From Lachnospiraceae bacterium YSB2008 (GTDB lineage: Bacteria; Bacillota; Clostridia; Lachnospirales; Lachnospiraceae), in the NCBI GenBank assembly GCA_000687655.1, contig JHWR01000013.1, positions 32,195-96,194 of the forward strand: a DNA stretch of 64,000 nucleotides. Reading direction: 5' to 3'. The position numbers and the translations under genes were made by a program. Below, one piece after another: positions 24,557 through 33,349 of this stretch. The first letter of the stretch is position 1. Every line of letters begins with the position of its first letter. The notes beneath the pieces are model-generated. The model was not told where the DNA came from. It saw only the letters and a program-made list of their open reading frames with translations, and made no database searches.

Positions 24557-25870
24557 ATGTATAGACTTCTTTCACAACTGGTAATGTACAGGATAGATGA
24601 TCCTGACAGTATAATAGTAAAAATATCAGATATCATAAGAGATTTTGATGAGATGAGGGGCGAGTTCGGTGACAGGGAAGTGCTGAAGGATCGGATTTAC
24701 ACCGAGATAAGGAGGCTTCTGGAGCTGGCGACTTCATATGCTTTTGATAAGAATCTCTGGCAGGATTATCTGGCGTTCATTATTATGATGCAGGAGAATC
24801 CTTATGCTCTTACCTGTGAAAGAAAGCAACGTGCATTTGGCAGCGCTGAGAGATTCGCGCTTTCGGACATGAAAGTTTTTCATGAACTGTTTCACTACGA
24901 TTTCAGCAGGATAGAAAAGGAACTCGGCATCGATTCATTTTCTATTATTACTGACTACAAAGCTATATCCAAGAGAGAACAGCTTTTCAACAGAAATGTA
25001 AGTGAAAAGGTAAGACTTCTTTCAAAGGAGCTTTCAGAAGCTGAAGATGCTGAGACTATGCTGAATGCAGTTACTGAATTCTATGAGAACTATGGCGTTG
25101 GTATGTTCGGCATGAACAGAGCTTTCCGCATCAGACATGACGAGGGAAAGGATATAGAGTTTATCCCTATAAGAAATACAGATCATGTATATTTGGATGA
25201 TCTTGTAGGTTATGAGATTCAGAAGCAGAAGCTTCGTGATAATACAGAAGCCTTTGTTTCAGGAAGGCCTGCGAATAACTGCCTTCTTTTCGGTGACAGC
25301 GGTACGGGTAAATCAACCAGTATCAAAGCTATCATCAACGAATATTACCCTAAGGGACTTCGTATGATAGAGCTTTATAAGCATGAGATGAGAGACCTTG
25401 CATCAGTCATTTCACTTGTAAAGAACAGGAATTACAGGTTCATCATTTACATGGATGATCTTTCCTTTGAAGATTTTGAGGTAGAATATAAATACCTCAA
25501 GGCCGTCATAGAAGGCGGACTTGAGGCTAAACCTGACAATGTTCTTATATATGCGACCAGCAACCGCCGTCATCTGATCCGTGAGACCTGGACAGATAAC
25601 AATGATGTTGATCTTGATAAACATAGTTCTGACACTCTTCAGGAGAAGATGTCACTAGTGAACCGTTTCGGTATAACTATAGGTTACATGAATCCTAACA
25701 AGAAGGAATATGAACGAATAGTTTCTGTGCTGGCTGAAAAGCATCCTGAGATAAAAATGGACAGAGATGAGCTTCTTCTGGAAGCAAACAAATGGGAAGT
25801 ATCCCATGGTGGTTTCTCAGGAAGAACAGCTAAGCAGTTTATAGATTATATACTTGGACAGGCTCTATAA
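24557..25870 (+). CDS. DUF815-family AAA ATPase
   Basis: A 437-residue protein with a helical N-terminal half (1-210) and an ATPase core. Walker A GDSGTGKST starts at residue 246 (K252), Walker B is FIIYMDDLSFED, and a sensor-like YATSNRRHLI follows. This is the DUF815 layout; members are predicted AAA ATPases of unknown function that are common in Clostridia. The start has AAAAGGAG. Its stop overlaps the stop region of the convergent EAL gene by 6 bp, so no terminator separates them. Confidence 0.88.
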   Translation: MYRLLSQLVMYRIDDPDSIIVKISDIIRDFDEMRGEFGDREVLKDRIYTEIRRLLELATSYAFDKNLWQDYLAFIIMMQENPYALTCERKQRAFGSAERFALSDMKVFHELFHYDFSRIEKELGIDSFSIITDYKAISKREQLFNRNVSEKVRLLSKELSEAEDAETMLNAVTEFYENYGVGMFGMNRAFRIRHDEGKDIEFIPIRNTDHVYLDDLVGYEIQKQKLRDNTEAFVSGRPANNCLLFGDSGTGKSTSIKAIINEYYPKGLRMIELYKHEMRDLASVISLVKNRNYRFIIYMDDLSFEDFEVEYKYLKAVIEGGLEAKPDNVLIYATSNRRHLIRETWTDNNDVDLDKHSSDTLQEKMSLVNRFGITIGYMNPNKKEYERIVSVLAEKHPEIKMDRDELLLEANKWEVSHGGFSGRTAKQFIDYILGQAL

Positions 25871-28800
25871 TTCTTTCAAAGTAGTCTTGTTCCTTCCATT
25901 TGCCTCCGAGATATTCTCTTCGGGGGCTTTTGTTATTAATCCGTTTGAGTTTGTCATATCAATATTAACATCTGTATTGTTGATACTGATTCTTGTATTA
26001 TTATTACCGCCATACACAAGGGCATTCATTCCCCTTCCGACATAGCTCAGTGCTGCGGTATTGATGGAAAAGGTTGTTGTACCATATAGACTGCCGACAG
26101 CTACAGAGTAGTCAGACTGGACATTTATGTGGCAGGACATATCATGCAGCATAACATTGGCATGGCTTCCGGTAAGACTTCCAAGTACACAGATTCTGCC
26201 GCCGCCTCCTTCGCTTCGAAGGAGTGCACGCCATACCTCTATATCTGTATCACCGCGGAGACTGCCTGCTCCTACGCCTTCATAGACATTATTGATGAGA
26301 AGTATGTCAGTATCATGTATTTTGAGTGGGAGACTTCCTTCATGGGATCCTATGCAGACACCGGTATCTCCGCTCAGACGTATTATGTATTTACCTTTAT
26401 TGATGGCTATCTGGCCGCCCAGACCTGAACCTATGCCGGTCAGGGTCTGCCCATTTGCTTCTATGACTATCTCGCCATCCTGATAGAATCCTATAGAACC
26501 ATGAGCCTCTTTCTTTGAATTGCCTATTCCATATGCATCGGATCCGGAAGTGTTTATTTTAAGATTTCCGTCACCCTTCAGAGTAAGAGAAGATGACTCG
26601 GGCACTCGGATTCCATTTCCTTTTAATATATTCTCGCCTTCGAAATCTATGAGAACATTGGAATTCTCGCCTATACTTATACAAGGTCTCTGCTTCTTGT
26701 TTGAAAGACAAACACTGTCCAGAACCAGATGGCCTTCGAAATCATCGAGTATCTCTATGTGCATTCCGGTATCCAGATTCGGAGTGCCGGTTATAGTGAG
26801 ATCACGGAAGGTTGCTTTACTGTCGCCTATAACTATTGTTGTTATTTTGTCTTTAACAAGACTGTTCAGAGATATTCTGTTTGTTTTGCCTGCTACGAAA
26901 ACTTCATCAGCAGTTCCGTCTTCACGTTCCTGATGGAAATGATTGATTTCCATTTTAACGCCGGAATCTATGGAAGTGATGATCTTTTCAGCCGGTCGGG
27001 CGATATAATAACCTTGTATGAGATCGGCACCGAGCCTTATAACTTCATGAAGCTCGTCTCTGGTCTCAACGCCTTCTGCAAGAGCCTTGATACCGTTTGT
27101 GTGACAGAAGTCGATTATTTCACGAACGAAATGCTGTTTTTGTGAACTGTCCTGAATATCAGTCAGAAGTGCCCTGTCTATCTTGACATAGTTAGGCATA
27201 TATCTGAGCAGATTGCTGACATTTGAATAGCCTGTTCCGTAATCATCTATGGCGAGATCTATCCCCATGCTTCTGTATTCGGTCTTGATGCTCTCTAGCT
27301 GATCGTCAGACAGTTCTGATTCTTCGGTCAGTTCAACGACTGCAGAGCCGGATTTGCTAAGGAGAGATTCCTTTATGGCTGCCATGTCAGAATCTTTAAG
27401 CTTCGTGCCAGGTATACTGTTTATGAAAACCTTTCGTGTTTCAAATATATCAGGTCTTTCATCAACTATCTTAAGTACATTTTTAAAAGTGGCATTTTCT
27501 ACATCATCAAGTCTGTTCAGCATATCTGCATACTTAATGATGAGAAGAGGAGGTATCTTCATATCTGTATTTGAACGCATAAGGGCTTCGTAAGAGAAGA
27601 TTTCTCCGTCTTCGGCTTTGACTATAGGCTGGAAGAAGTATTTGAGGAGGTTTTTGTCCAGGATTCTGGCGACCTCTTTCATTTCCTTCTTCTCTTCGGG
27701 ACTGAGCTTAGTTCTTGTGTTCTGAGCGGAATCTATGGCATCACGCATATTTGAATGAATCTGATCTATTCTGTCTTTATAAAGCTCAAGAACCAGATTC
27801 CTTCTGAAGGCTTCCAGACCTCTTGCAACGGCGTAGAGCCACAGTCTGGCAACGCTTTCGTAGGAAACAGCCTTATTTCCGAAGTTCAGCATGACATAAC
27901 CAAAATTCTTGTCTTCAAAAAAGAGCGGCAGGAAGAAAGCTCCCTTGTTTACTCCGGTCTTGGAGTAAGGAAGGATTTCATTTGTATTAAAGGCCTTCTC
28001 CAGACTGATTCTTGACTCGGCAGGTCTTTCTGCGTCATATGTCAGTACATTTATCATTGTATCCGGATAACCCTTGGTATAGAAAGGATTTCCTATGAGA
28101 CTTTCCGGATCAAGCCAGCTTCTGTCCAGGCAGATTTCTATCCTCTTTATTCCACGTATATAGAAAATGGAATCGTATACTATACGGAAGAAGTCTTCCA
28201 GATTGCCGGCAAGCAGCATATTCTCCATCATATAGTTATGTATGGACTCAAAGCCTTCTTCGGAATTCTTGGTCATCCAGGTATCCCGAATTTGTCTTTC
28301 TTCAGTATGATCAACAGTACACCCGCAGCTTTCTCCTATGAAGAGTGAAGCGTCCGGTTCCGGGTCTTTTGGAGGTTCTCCGTTCATCTGTCTCATAAGA
28401 GCTTCAACGGCAAATGAACCGTAGTATTCTCCGGGTATGTTTGTGGATGTAAGTGCCTTTGGACTGGTCTGACCTTCATGAGAGGTGCCGTATCCTGCTA
28501 TAGCGATATCTTCAGGTACTTTTATGCCGTGCTTATCCATTCCGATAGCAAAGCCTATAGCCATGGGATCATTAGCACATATCATTGCTTCAGGAATATC
28601 GCCGCGTCTTATTATATCTTCAGCGCAGTTTGTTCCACTGTAGTACCAGAAATCACCGTAGAAGATTCTGTCTTCACGTACAGGAAGACCATGATCTTTC
28701 ATAGCGTCTTTATATGCTTCAAGTCGTCGCTGTGAATGAACGTGGCTCTTTCTTCCGGTAAGATATGCAATATCCTTATATCCATGTACTTCTATGAAAT

Positions 28801-29197
28801 GGGAAACGGTAGCATAGACTGCCGGGTATCCGTCGGTCCAGAAGCTGTAGAAATATTTGCTTTCTGCATCCACACAAACAACAGGCCCATCAAATTCTTC
28901 ATGAACCCTTTCTTCGATTTGATCAACTACGCCGGGAGTCTGAATGATATCAGAATGAATTATGACTGCATCAAAAAGATCATAATTGATAAGATTATAG
29001 ATGTTGGATTCGCCCTTCTCACGGTCTTTGTTATTCTGGTACTTTATGTACATGGAAAAAACAGAGACATCATAACCATAGGAGAAGGCTGTCTTCATGA
29101 CACCTTCTATGAATTCGGTCTGATATGCCTCGTCCGCCTGTGCTGTAAGTAAGGCTATTCGTTTATTACGAATTATATCTTTAGTACTGCGCCCCAT
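25865..29197 (-). CDS. Periplasmic-binding-like / EAL / beta-repeat fusion protein
   Basis: This encodes about 1110 residues. Residues 14-290 resemble the sugar-binding half of LacI regulators (RIALLTAQADEAYQ, AMICANDPMAIGFAIGM) but without a helix-turn-helix. A GAF-like region follows, then an EAL cyclic-di-GMP phosphodiesterase domain with E537 in SYEALMRS, DDYGTGYSN, VKIDRALL and LAEGVET, so it looks catalytically complete. The last 320 residues are a beta-rich, glycine-punctuated repeat region (YGIGNS, LTGIGSG, VCIGSHEG) like a beta-helix. No signal peptide is visible, so it should be cytoplasmic. ATG 29197 has GGAGGGG. Probably a ligand-controlled c-di-GMP hydrolase; the C-terminal role is unknown. 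Confidence 0.82.
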   Translation of the reverse strand: MGRSTKDIIRNKRIALLTAQADEAYQTEFIEGVMKTAFSYGYDVSVFSMYIKYQNNKDREKGESNIYNLINYDLFDAVIIHSDIIQTPGVVDQIEERVHEEFDGPVVCVDAESKYFYSFWTDGYPAVYATVSHFIEVHGYKDIAYLTGRKSHVHSQRRLEAYKDAMKDHGLPVREDRIFYGDFWYYSGTNCAEDIIRRGDIPEAMICANDPMAIGFAIGMDKHGIKVPEDIAIAGYGTSHEGQTSPKALTSTNIPGEYYGSFAVEALMRQMNGEPPKDPEPDASLFIGESCGCTVDHTEERQIRDTWMTKNSEEGFESIHNYMMENMLLAGNLEDFFRIVYDSIFYIRGIKRIEICLDRSWLDPESLIGNPFYTKGYPDTMINVLTYDAERPAESRISLEKAFNTNEILPYSKTGVNKGAFFLPLFFEDKNFGYVMLNFGNKAVSYESVARLWLYAVARGLEAFRRNLVLELYKDRIDQIHSNMRDAIDSAQNTRTKLSPEEKKEMKEVARILDKNLLKYFFQPIVKAEDGEIFSYEALMRSNTDMKIPPLLIIKYADMLNRLDDVENATFKNVLKIVDERPDIFETRKVFINSIPGTKLKDSDMAAIKESLLSKSGSAVVELTEESELSDDQLESIKTEYRSMGIDLAIDDYGTGYSNVSNLLRYMPNYVKIDRALLTDIQDSSQKQHFVREIIDFCHTNGIKALAEGVETRDELHEVIRLGADLIQGYYIARPAEKIITSIDSGVKMEINHFHQEREDGTADEVFVAGKTNRISLNSLVKDKITTIVIGDSKATFRDLTITGTPNLDTGMHIEILDDFEGHLVLDSVCLSNKKQRPCISIGENSNVLIDFEGENILKGNGIRVPESSSLTLKGDGNLKINTSGSDAYGIGNSKKEAHGSIGFYQDGEIVIEANGQTLTGIGSGLGGQIAINKGKYIIRLSGDTGVCIGSHEGSLPLKIHDTDILLINNVYEGVGAGSLRGDTDIEVWRALLRSEGGGGRICVLGSLTGSHANVMLHDMSCHINVQSDYSVAVGSLYGTTTFSINTAALSYVGRGMNALVYGGNNNTRISINNTDVNIDMTNSNGLITKAPEENISEANGRNKTTLKEL

Positions 29198-29218
29198 GTG
29201 TACCCCTCCAACATAATT

Positions 29219-29253
29219 ACTATACCACAATAACAGAATAAGATACAGTATCT
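29219..29253 (-). promoter_or_regulatory. Promoter of the EAL fusion gene with an overlapping palindrome
   Basis: On the minus strand an extended -10, TGGTATAGT, covers 29227-29219. The -35 position is occupied by a perfect inverted repeat AGATAC-A-GTATCT (29241-29253), which looks like an operator. The divergent nth promoter begins one base further on, so a bound protein could affect both genes. Confidence 0.5.
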
Positions 29254-29282
29254 TTGACATTATTTCTCAAAGAATGTAAACT
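29254..29282 (+). promoter_or_regulatory. Promoter for nth
   Basis: TTGACA at 29254-29259, a 17-bp spacer, and TAAACT at 29277-29282. Confidence 0.6.
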
Positions 29283-29345
29283 GACAAAGATGAATGAAAA
29301 ACATGGATTAAGTATGGATAATAAGTAAATGAATTGGGGAATAAT

Positions 29346-29975
29346 ATGACTAAAAAAGAACGTGCATTGGAAGTGGTCAAAAGACTGGGAGAAGAATACG
29401 GAACAGAACTTCACTGTTACCTGGAATATGAATATCCGTGGCAGCTTCTTTTTGCGACTATACTCTCTGCGCAGTGTACAGATGCAAGAGTAAATATGGT
29501 GACGAAGGATCTATTCAGGAAGTACAAAACTGTCGAAGATTTTGCCAACGCAGAGCTTTCTGAAATGGAACAGGATATAAGAAGCACAGGTTTCTATCAT
29601 AATAAGGCAAAGAATATCATAGGCTGTGCAAATGCACTTATTGATCGCTTTGGTGGTGAAGTCCCGGACAACATAGATGATCTCATAACGCTTCCGGGCG
29701 TAGGCAGAAAAACTGCAAACGTACTGCTCGGTGATTATTACGGAAAACCGTGTATAGTTGTGGATACTCATGTGAAGAGAGTCTCTAAATTGCTCGGTCT
29801 TACAAAAGAGACTGATCCTGTTAAGGTTGAATTCGATCTGATGAGGATCCTGCCAAAAGAAGCGTGGATACTGTACAATTTTCAGGTTATTGCTCATGGC
29901 AGAAGTACCTGCATATCAGGAAGACCGAAGTGCGGAAATTGTATACTTCGTGACTGCTGTAAATCTGCCAAATAG
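29346..29975 (+). CDS. nth: Endonuclease III
   Basis: A 209-residue DNA glycosylase/AP lyase that removes oxidised pyrimidines. The helix-hairpin-helix LPGVGRKTANVLLG carries the catalytic lysine, and the catalytic aspartate is in VVDTHVKRVSKLLG. The C-terminal [4Fe-4S] ligands appear as CISGRPKCGNCILRDCC, with the family spacing. Residues QLLFATILSAQCTDARVN near the start are also typical. ATG 29346 follows TTGGGGAATAAT; an upstream TTG in the same frame is less likely. Own promoter, divergent from the EAL gene. Confidence 0.95.
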   Translation: MTKKERALEVVKRLGEEYGTELHCYLEYEYPWQLLFATILSAQCTDARVNMVTKDLFRKYKTVEDFANAELSEMEQDIRSTGFYHNKAKNIIGCANALIDRFGGEVPDNIDDLITLPGVGRKTANVLLGDYYGKPCIVVDTHVKRVSKLLGLTKETDPVKVEFDLMRILPKEAWILYNFQVIAHGRSTCISGRPKCGNCILRDCCKSAK

Positions 29976-30027
29976 TTCAAAACCTACGAAATAAGTATGA
30001 ATTTGCCGTGATGACTTAAGTAAATCA

Positions 30028-30055
30028 TTGACTCATAGGATTATTGTGGTAGAAT
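30028..30055 (+). promoter_or_regulatory. Promoter for the small peptide and VanW gene
   Basis: TTGACT at 30028-30033 and extended -10 TGGTAGAAT (box 30050-30055), spacer 16 bp. Confidence 0.65.
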
Positions 30056-30103
30056 ACTTACGTCAACCATTAGGTGTTATATATTTATCAGGAGGAATCC
30101 CAG

Positions 30104-30211
30104 ATGATAGATTTCAGTAAAAGAAATAAGAAACTCAGAATTGTTGCAGGAATTATATGCATTCTTATTGTAGCAGGTATGGTAATCGGACTTCTTGTTT
30201 CTGCTATATAG
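30104..30211 (+). CDS. 35-residue single-pass membrane peptide
   Basis: ATG 30104 follows a consensus AGGAGGAATCCCAG site. The frame reads a short polar, basic head (MIDFSKRNKKLR) and then one long hydrophobic helix (IVAGIICILIVAGMVIGLL) ending VSAI and TAG at 30209-30211. The good ribosome site, the promoter 49 bp upstream, and the head-plus-helix pattern with positive charges inside support a real gene. It lies 31 bp before the VanW start and is probably in the same message. No function can be assigned. Confidence 0.65.
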   Translation: MIDFSKRNKKLRIVAGIICILIVAGMVIGLLVSAI

Positions 30212-30242
30212 ATTTAGTATTTCACCAGGCAGGAGATATGAA

Positions 30243-31808
30243 ATGAAAAGGATTTTAAGCCTTATTCTTGCATTTGTCATGGCTCTTGTGCTTATTAACG
30301 TGCCGAACATGAAAGCGATTGCAGATGAAGCAACGCCGGACGACGCAAGCGCAGCTGATTATTATGACAGCAGGGATATTAAAATTAAGAATAATATTTC
30401 AATAGACGGGGTAGATGTTTCCGGTCTCAGTTTCGGTGAAGCTGTTGAGAAGATCAATTCTGTTTCTGACGGTTACAAGTCTGCAAATGTAACACTGAAC
30501 TGTGATCTCGGTAATATATCTACAAACCTCGATAATCTTGGATTTTTCAGTGATACCGACGGAGCTGTAAAAGAAGCCATAGCCTGTGGTAACAGCGGAA
30601 ATATCCTCAAGAGATATAAGGAAACCAAGCAGGTTGAGGCAGAAGGCAAGGATGTTTCACTTGTTTCTTCAGTGAATGAGAATAAGCTTTCTGAGATCAT
30701 AGAAGGTGAACTCGGAAGTAAGATACATGTCGGAAATGAATATGAGCTGTCAAAAGCAGAAGATGGCACAGTTTCGGTAAAGATTCTGGGTGCTACTCAG
30801 TCAGTGGATGTTGAAGCTACACTGGCAGGAATCAATTCACATCTTTCTGATAACTGGCATGGTGATGCTTTCAGTTCCGATATAATCATAAATGACGGTA
30901 CAGGAAAGAAACAGCAGGAACTTGATTCAATCAAGGATCTGCTTGGAGAATTCTCAACAAATTACAGCAGCGCTTCGGGAAGAATGAAGAATGTTGAGAG
31001 AGCAACCTCGTTCCTCAACGGTAAGGTTCTCTTCCCTGGACAGGGCCTTTCCGTATATGACACGATAAGCCCTATAACAGCCGCAAACGGATACTATGAT
31101 GCACCTGTTTTTTCAGGTAATACTACAAAGCCGGGTATAGGCGGCGGAGTATGTCAGGTTTCAACAACCTTATACAATGCACTGCTTCTGGCTGAGGTTT
31201 CTATAACAAGACGTGACAATCACGGTATGACAGTTCACTATGTGGACCTTGCAAGAGATGCAGCCATATCAGGTCACGTACAGAATCTTGAATTCGTAAA
31301 TAACTTTGATACGCCTATATACATCGAAGGGTTCTGCTATGGCGGATATGTTACATTCAGGATATACGGTAAGGAAACAAGGCCGGCCAACAGAAAGATA
31401 GAACTTGTGTCAAAGACCATAAAAGTAATCTCACCACCTGACGGAGAGGAGATTACAGAGGATCCGGAACTTCCTCCGGGAACTAAGGTAACTACCCATT
31501 CTGCAAGAACAGGATATGTTGCAGAGCTTTGGAAGAATGTTTATGTTGATGGTGTCCTGACTGATTCTATCAAGATCAATTCAAGTACCTACGTAGCTAC
31601 CCCTAAACAGGTTTCTGTAAGCCCTGGTTATCAGGAAGGGGACGAGGACGAAGATACTGATACTGAGCAGACGACTACGGAAGCTACAGAAGCACCTACC
31701 GAGGCACCGACAGAAGCACCAACGGAAGCTACAGAAGCACCAACGGAAGCTACAGAGGCACCATCAGAGCCGACTGTTGATCCGGATACCGGTGACTATG
31801 ATAATTAA
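30243..31808 (+). CDS. Secreted VanW-domain protein with putative peptidoglycan-binding domain
   Basis: This encodes about 521 residues. A signal peptide (MKRILSLILAFVMALVLINV) starts at ATG 30243. Next come a PG_binding_4-like region (about 50-260, beginning ISIDGVDVSGLSFGEAVEKI) and a VanW domain (about 265-400) with the signature GIGGGVCQVSTTLYNALLLA, then NHGMTVHYVDLARDA. A G5-like stretch and an acidic Thr/Glu/Ala/Pro tail (TEAPTEAP units) end the protein, possibly as a wall-spanning stalk. VanW proteins are thought to act at the cell wall; the activity is not defined. The GGAGATATGAA context supports the start. Confidence 0.88.
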   Translation: MKRILSLILAFVMALVLINVPNMKAIADEATPDDASAADYYDSRDIKIKNNISIDGVDVSGLSFGEAVEKINSVSDGYKSANVTLNCDLGNISTNLDNLGFFSDTDGAVKEAIACGNSGNILKRYKETKQVEAEGKDVSLVSSVNENKLSEIIEGELGSKIHVGNEYELSKAEDGTVSVKILGATQSVDVEATLAGINSHLSDNWHGDAFSSDIIINDGTGKKQQELDSIKDLLGEFSTNYSSASGRMKNVERATSFLNGKVLFPGQGLSVYDTISPITAANGYYDAPVFSGNTTKPGIGGGVCQVSTTLYNALLLAEVSITRRDNHGMTVHYVDLARDAAISGHVQNLEFVNNFDTPIYIEGFCYGGYVTFRIYGKETRPANRKIELVSKTIKVISPPDGEEITEDPELPPGTKVTTHSARTGYVAELWKNVYVDGVLTDSIKINSSTYVATPKQVSVSPGYQEGDEDEDTDTEQTTTEATEAPTEAPTEAPTEATEAPTEATEAPSEPTVDPDTGDYDN

Positions 31809-31821
31809 TAAATGATAATAA

Positions 31822-31859
31822 GGAGTCAAAGGGAGATATACTCCTTTTGACTCCATTTT
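31822..31859 (+). terminator. Terminator after the VanW gene
   Basis: A 14-bp stem, GGAGTCAAAGGGAG (31822-31835) with CTCCTTTTGACTCC (31841-31854), with one wobble, followed by ATTTTG. Confidence 0.75.
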
Positions 31860-31880
31860 GTATGATACAAGAGATAAGAA

Positions 31881-32846
31881 ATGGATCATTTCAAAGAAAA
31901 TGTATTGAAAAGAACTATAGTCAAGCATGCCAGAAAAAATGCAGGGGATGTGCTTCTCGGTGCAGGTCCGGGTATTGATGCTGCAGTCATGAAAGACGGC
32001 ATGGTAATGGCCATAGGGACTGCGGAGAGTAAAGAACCCACAGCCGGAATGTCGGTATGTGAGCTGGCACTACTCAGGGCGGCAAATAATCTCTTTACGA
32101 AGTGTGATACTCTGGAATATGTAACAATGACACTGCTTGCCGGTAATGAAGTTGATGAAGAAAGCATACGTCTTTCTATGATCAGCCTCGAAGAGGCACT
32201 GACCGGTATGGGGGCGAGCCTTGTACATGGTGACAGCAGGATATCGAAAGCTCTCAGTCCGGATGGGATTGTTGCAACCATATCTGCATTTGGTTTTGGA
32301 AAGAACGCAGCTCCTGAACCTGAAAAGATATCCACTGGTGACAGAATAGTATTAACAGGTTATCCCGGAAGATACAGAGCATATAATATCTCTGTCTCAG
32401 AAAAGGATTATCTTCATAAGCAGTTTCCGGAACCGATCACTGATGCACTCACTGCTGTTTCTCCGGATGAATTATCCACTCAGTCAGCCTGTAGGATTGC
32501 AAGACTGAATAATGCCGGGTTTATACATGATATTTCGTTCGGAGGCCTATACAGAGCGTTATTTAATATCTCTGAATACGCGGGGCTGGGGGTTAGCATT
32601 CAACATGAAGCAGTTCCGGTCATGCAGGAGATTATAGAACTTTCAGAATTCTGTAATGAGGATCCCTATACATGGGACAGTCAGGGAAGTGTATTGATAG
32701 CGGTAGGCCCTGACAATGCAGAGGAACTGATCAAAAACCTTAAGGCAGAAGGAATAGTCGCAGCAGATATCGGTTGTTTTACTTCTGAAAAGAAAAAAGT
32801 GATAAAATATAACCATTCAGAAATGGAAAGATACATCAATCTATAG
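31881..32846 (+). CDS. AIR synthase-related (PurM/HypE-like) protein
   Basis: A 321-residue protein with the two-domain PurM fold pattern: an N-terminal GAGPGIDAAVM loop, EELLAL-type helices, and a C-terminal glycine/acidic stretch (DISFGGLYRALFNISEYAGLGV, then WDSQGSVLIAVGP). HypE, ThiL and SelD share this fold. It lacks the HypE C-terminal Cys tail and sits with an Lrp regulator and an aminotransferase, not with hydrogenase genes, so its substrate is unclear. The lrp gene begins 15 bp after the stop, which suggests an operon. Confidence 0.75.
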   Translation: MDHFKENVLKRTIVKHARKNAGDVLLGAGPGIDAAVMKDGMVMAIGTAESKEPTAGMSVCELALLRAANNLFTKCDTLEYVTMTLLAGNEVDEESIRLSMISLEEALTGMGASLVHGDSRISKALSPDGIVATISAFGFGKNAAPEPEKISTGDRIVLTGYPGRYRAYNISVSEKDYLHKQFPEPITDALTAVSPDELSTQSACRIARLNNAGFIHDISFGGLYRALFNISEYAGLGVSIQHEAVPVMQEIIELSEFCNEDPYTWDSQGSVLIAVGPDNAEELIKNLKAEGIVAADIGCFTSEKKKVIKYNHSEMERYINL

Positions 32847-32860
32847 AGAAAGGGAAAAAG

Positions 32861-33349
32861 ATGAGAGACGAAATCTTAAAGATACTTGAGAAAAACAGCA
32901 GGCTTTCTGCAAAAGATATTGCGGCCATGATAGGTGCTGATGAAGCAACTGTCGCGTCAGAGATTCAGGCTATGGAAAGAGAAAAGATCATATGCGGTTA
33001 TCACACAATGATCAATTGGGATAATTCTGACAGAGATAAAGTAACTGCTCTTATTGGTGTTAAGATTTCACCTGTCAGGGGTGAAGGCTTCGACAGAATA
33101 GCTGAAAGACTTTCAAGGTTTGATGAAGTTGATTCTGTTTATCTTATGTCAGGGTCAACCTCTGATCTGTATCTCATTATCGAAGGAAACACACTTAAAG
33201 AAATCTCACATTTCGTGTATGACAAGATTGCTCCTATGGAGACAGTAGTTTCTACTGCAACCTATTTTGTTCTGAAGAAGTATAAGGAGCATAACGTTTC
33301 ATTTGTAACAGATAAGGACGTTGACGAAAGGAATAAGGTGATGCCATGA
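32861..33349 (+). CDS. Lrp/AsnC-family transcriptional regulator
   Basis: A 162-residue protein. The N-terminal winged helix (RLSAKDIAAMIGADEATVA) is followed by a RAM/ligand-binding domain (VTALIGVKISPVRGEGFD, then VDSVYLMSGSTSDLYLII). Such proteins sense amino acids and usually control adjacent metabolic genes. The stop overlaps the aminotransferase ATG by 4 bp, so the two are made together; it is likely a local regulator of the operon. Confidence 0.9.
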   Translation: MRDEILKILEKNSRLSAKDIAAMIGADEATVASEIQAMEREKIICGYHTMINWDNSDRDKVTALIGVKISPVRGEGFDRIAERLSRFDEVDSVYLMSGSTSDLYLIIEGNTLKEISHFVYDKIAPMETVVSTATYFVLKKYKEHNVSFVTDKDVDERNKVMP

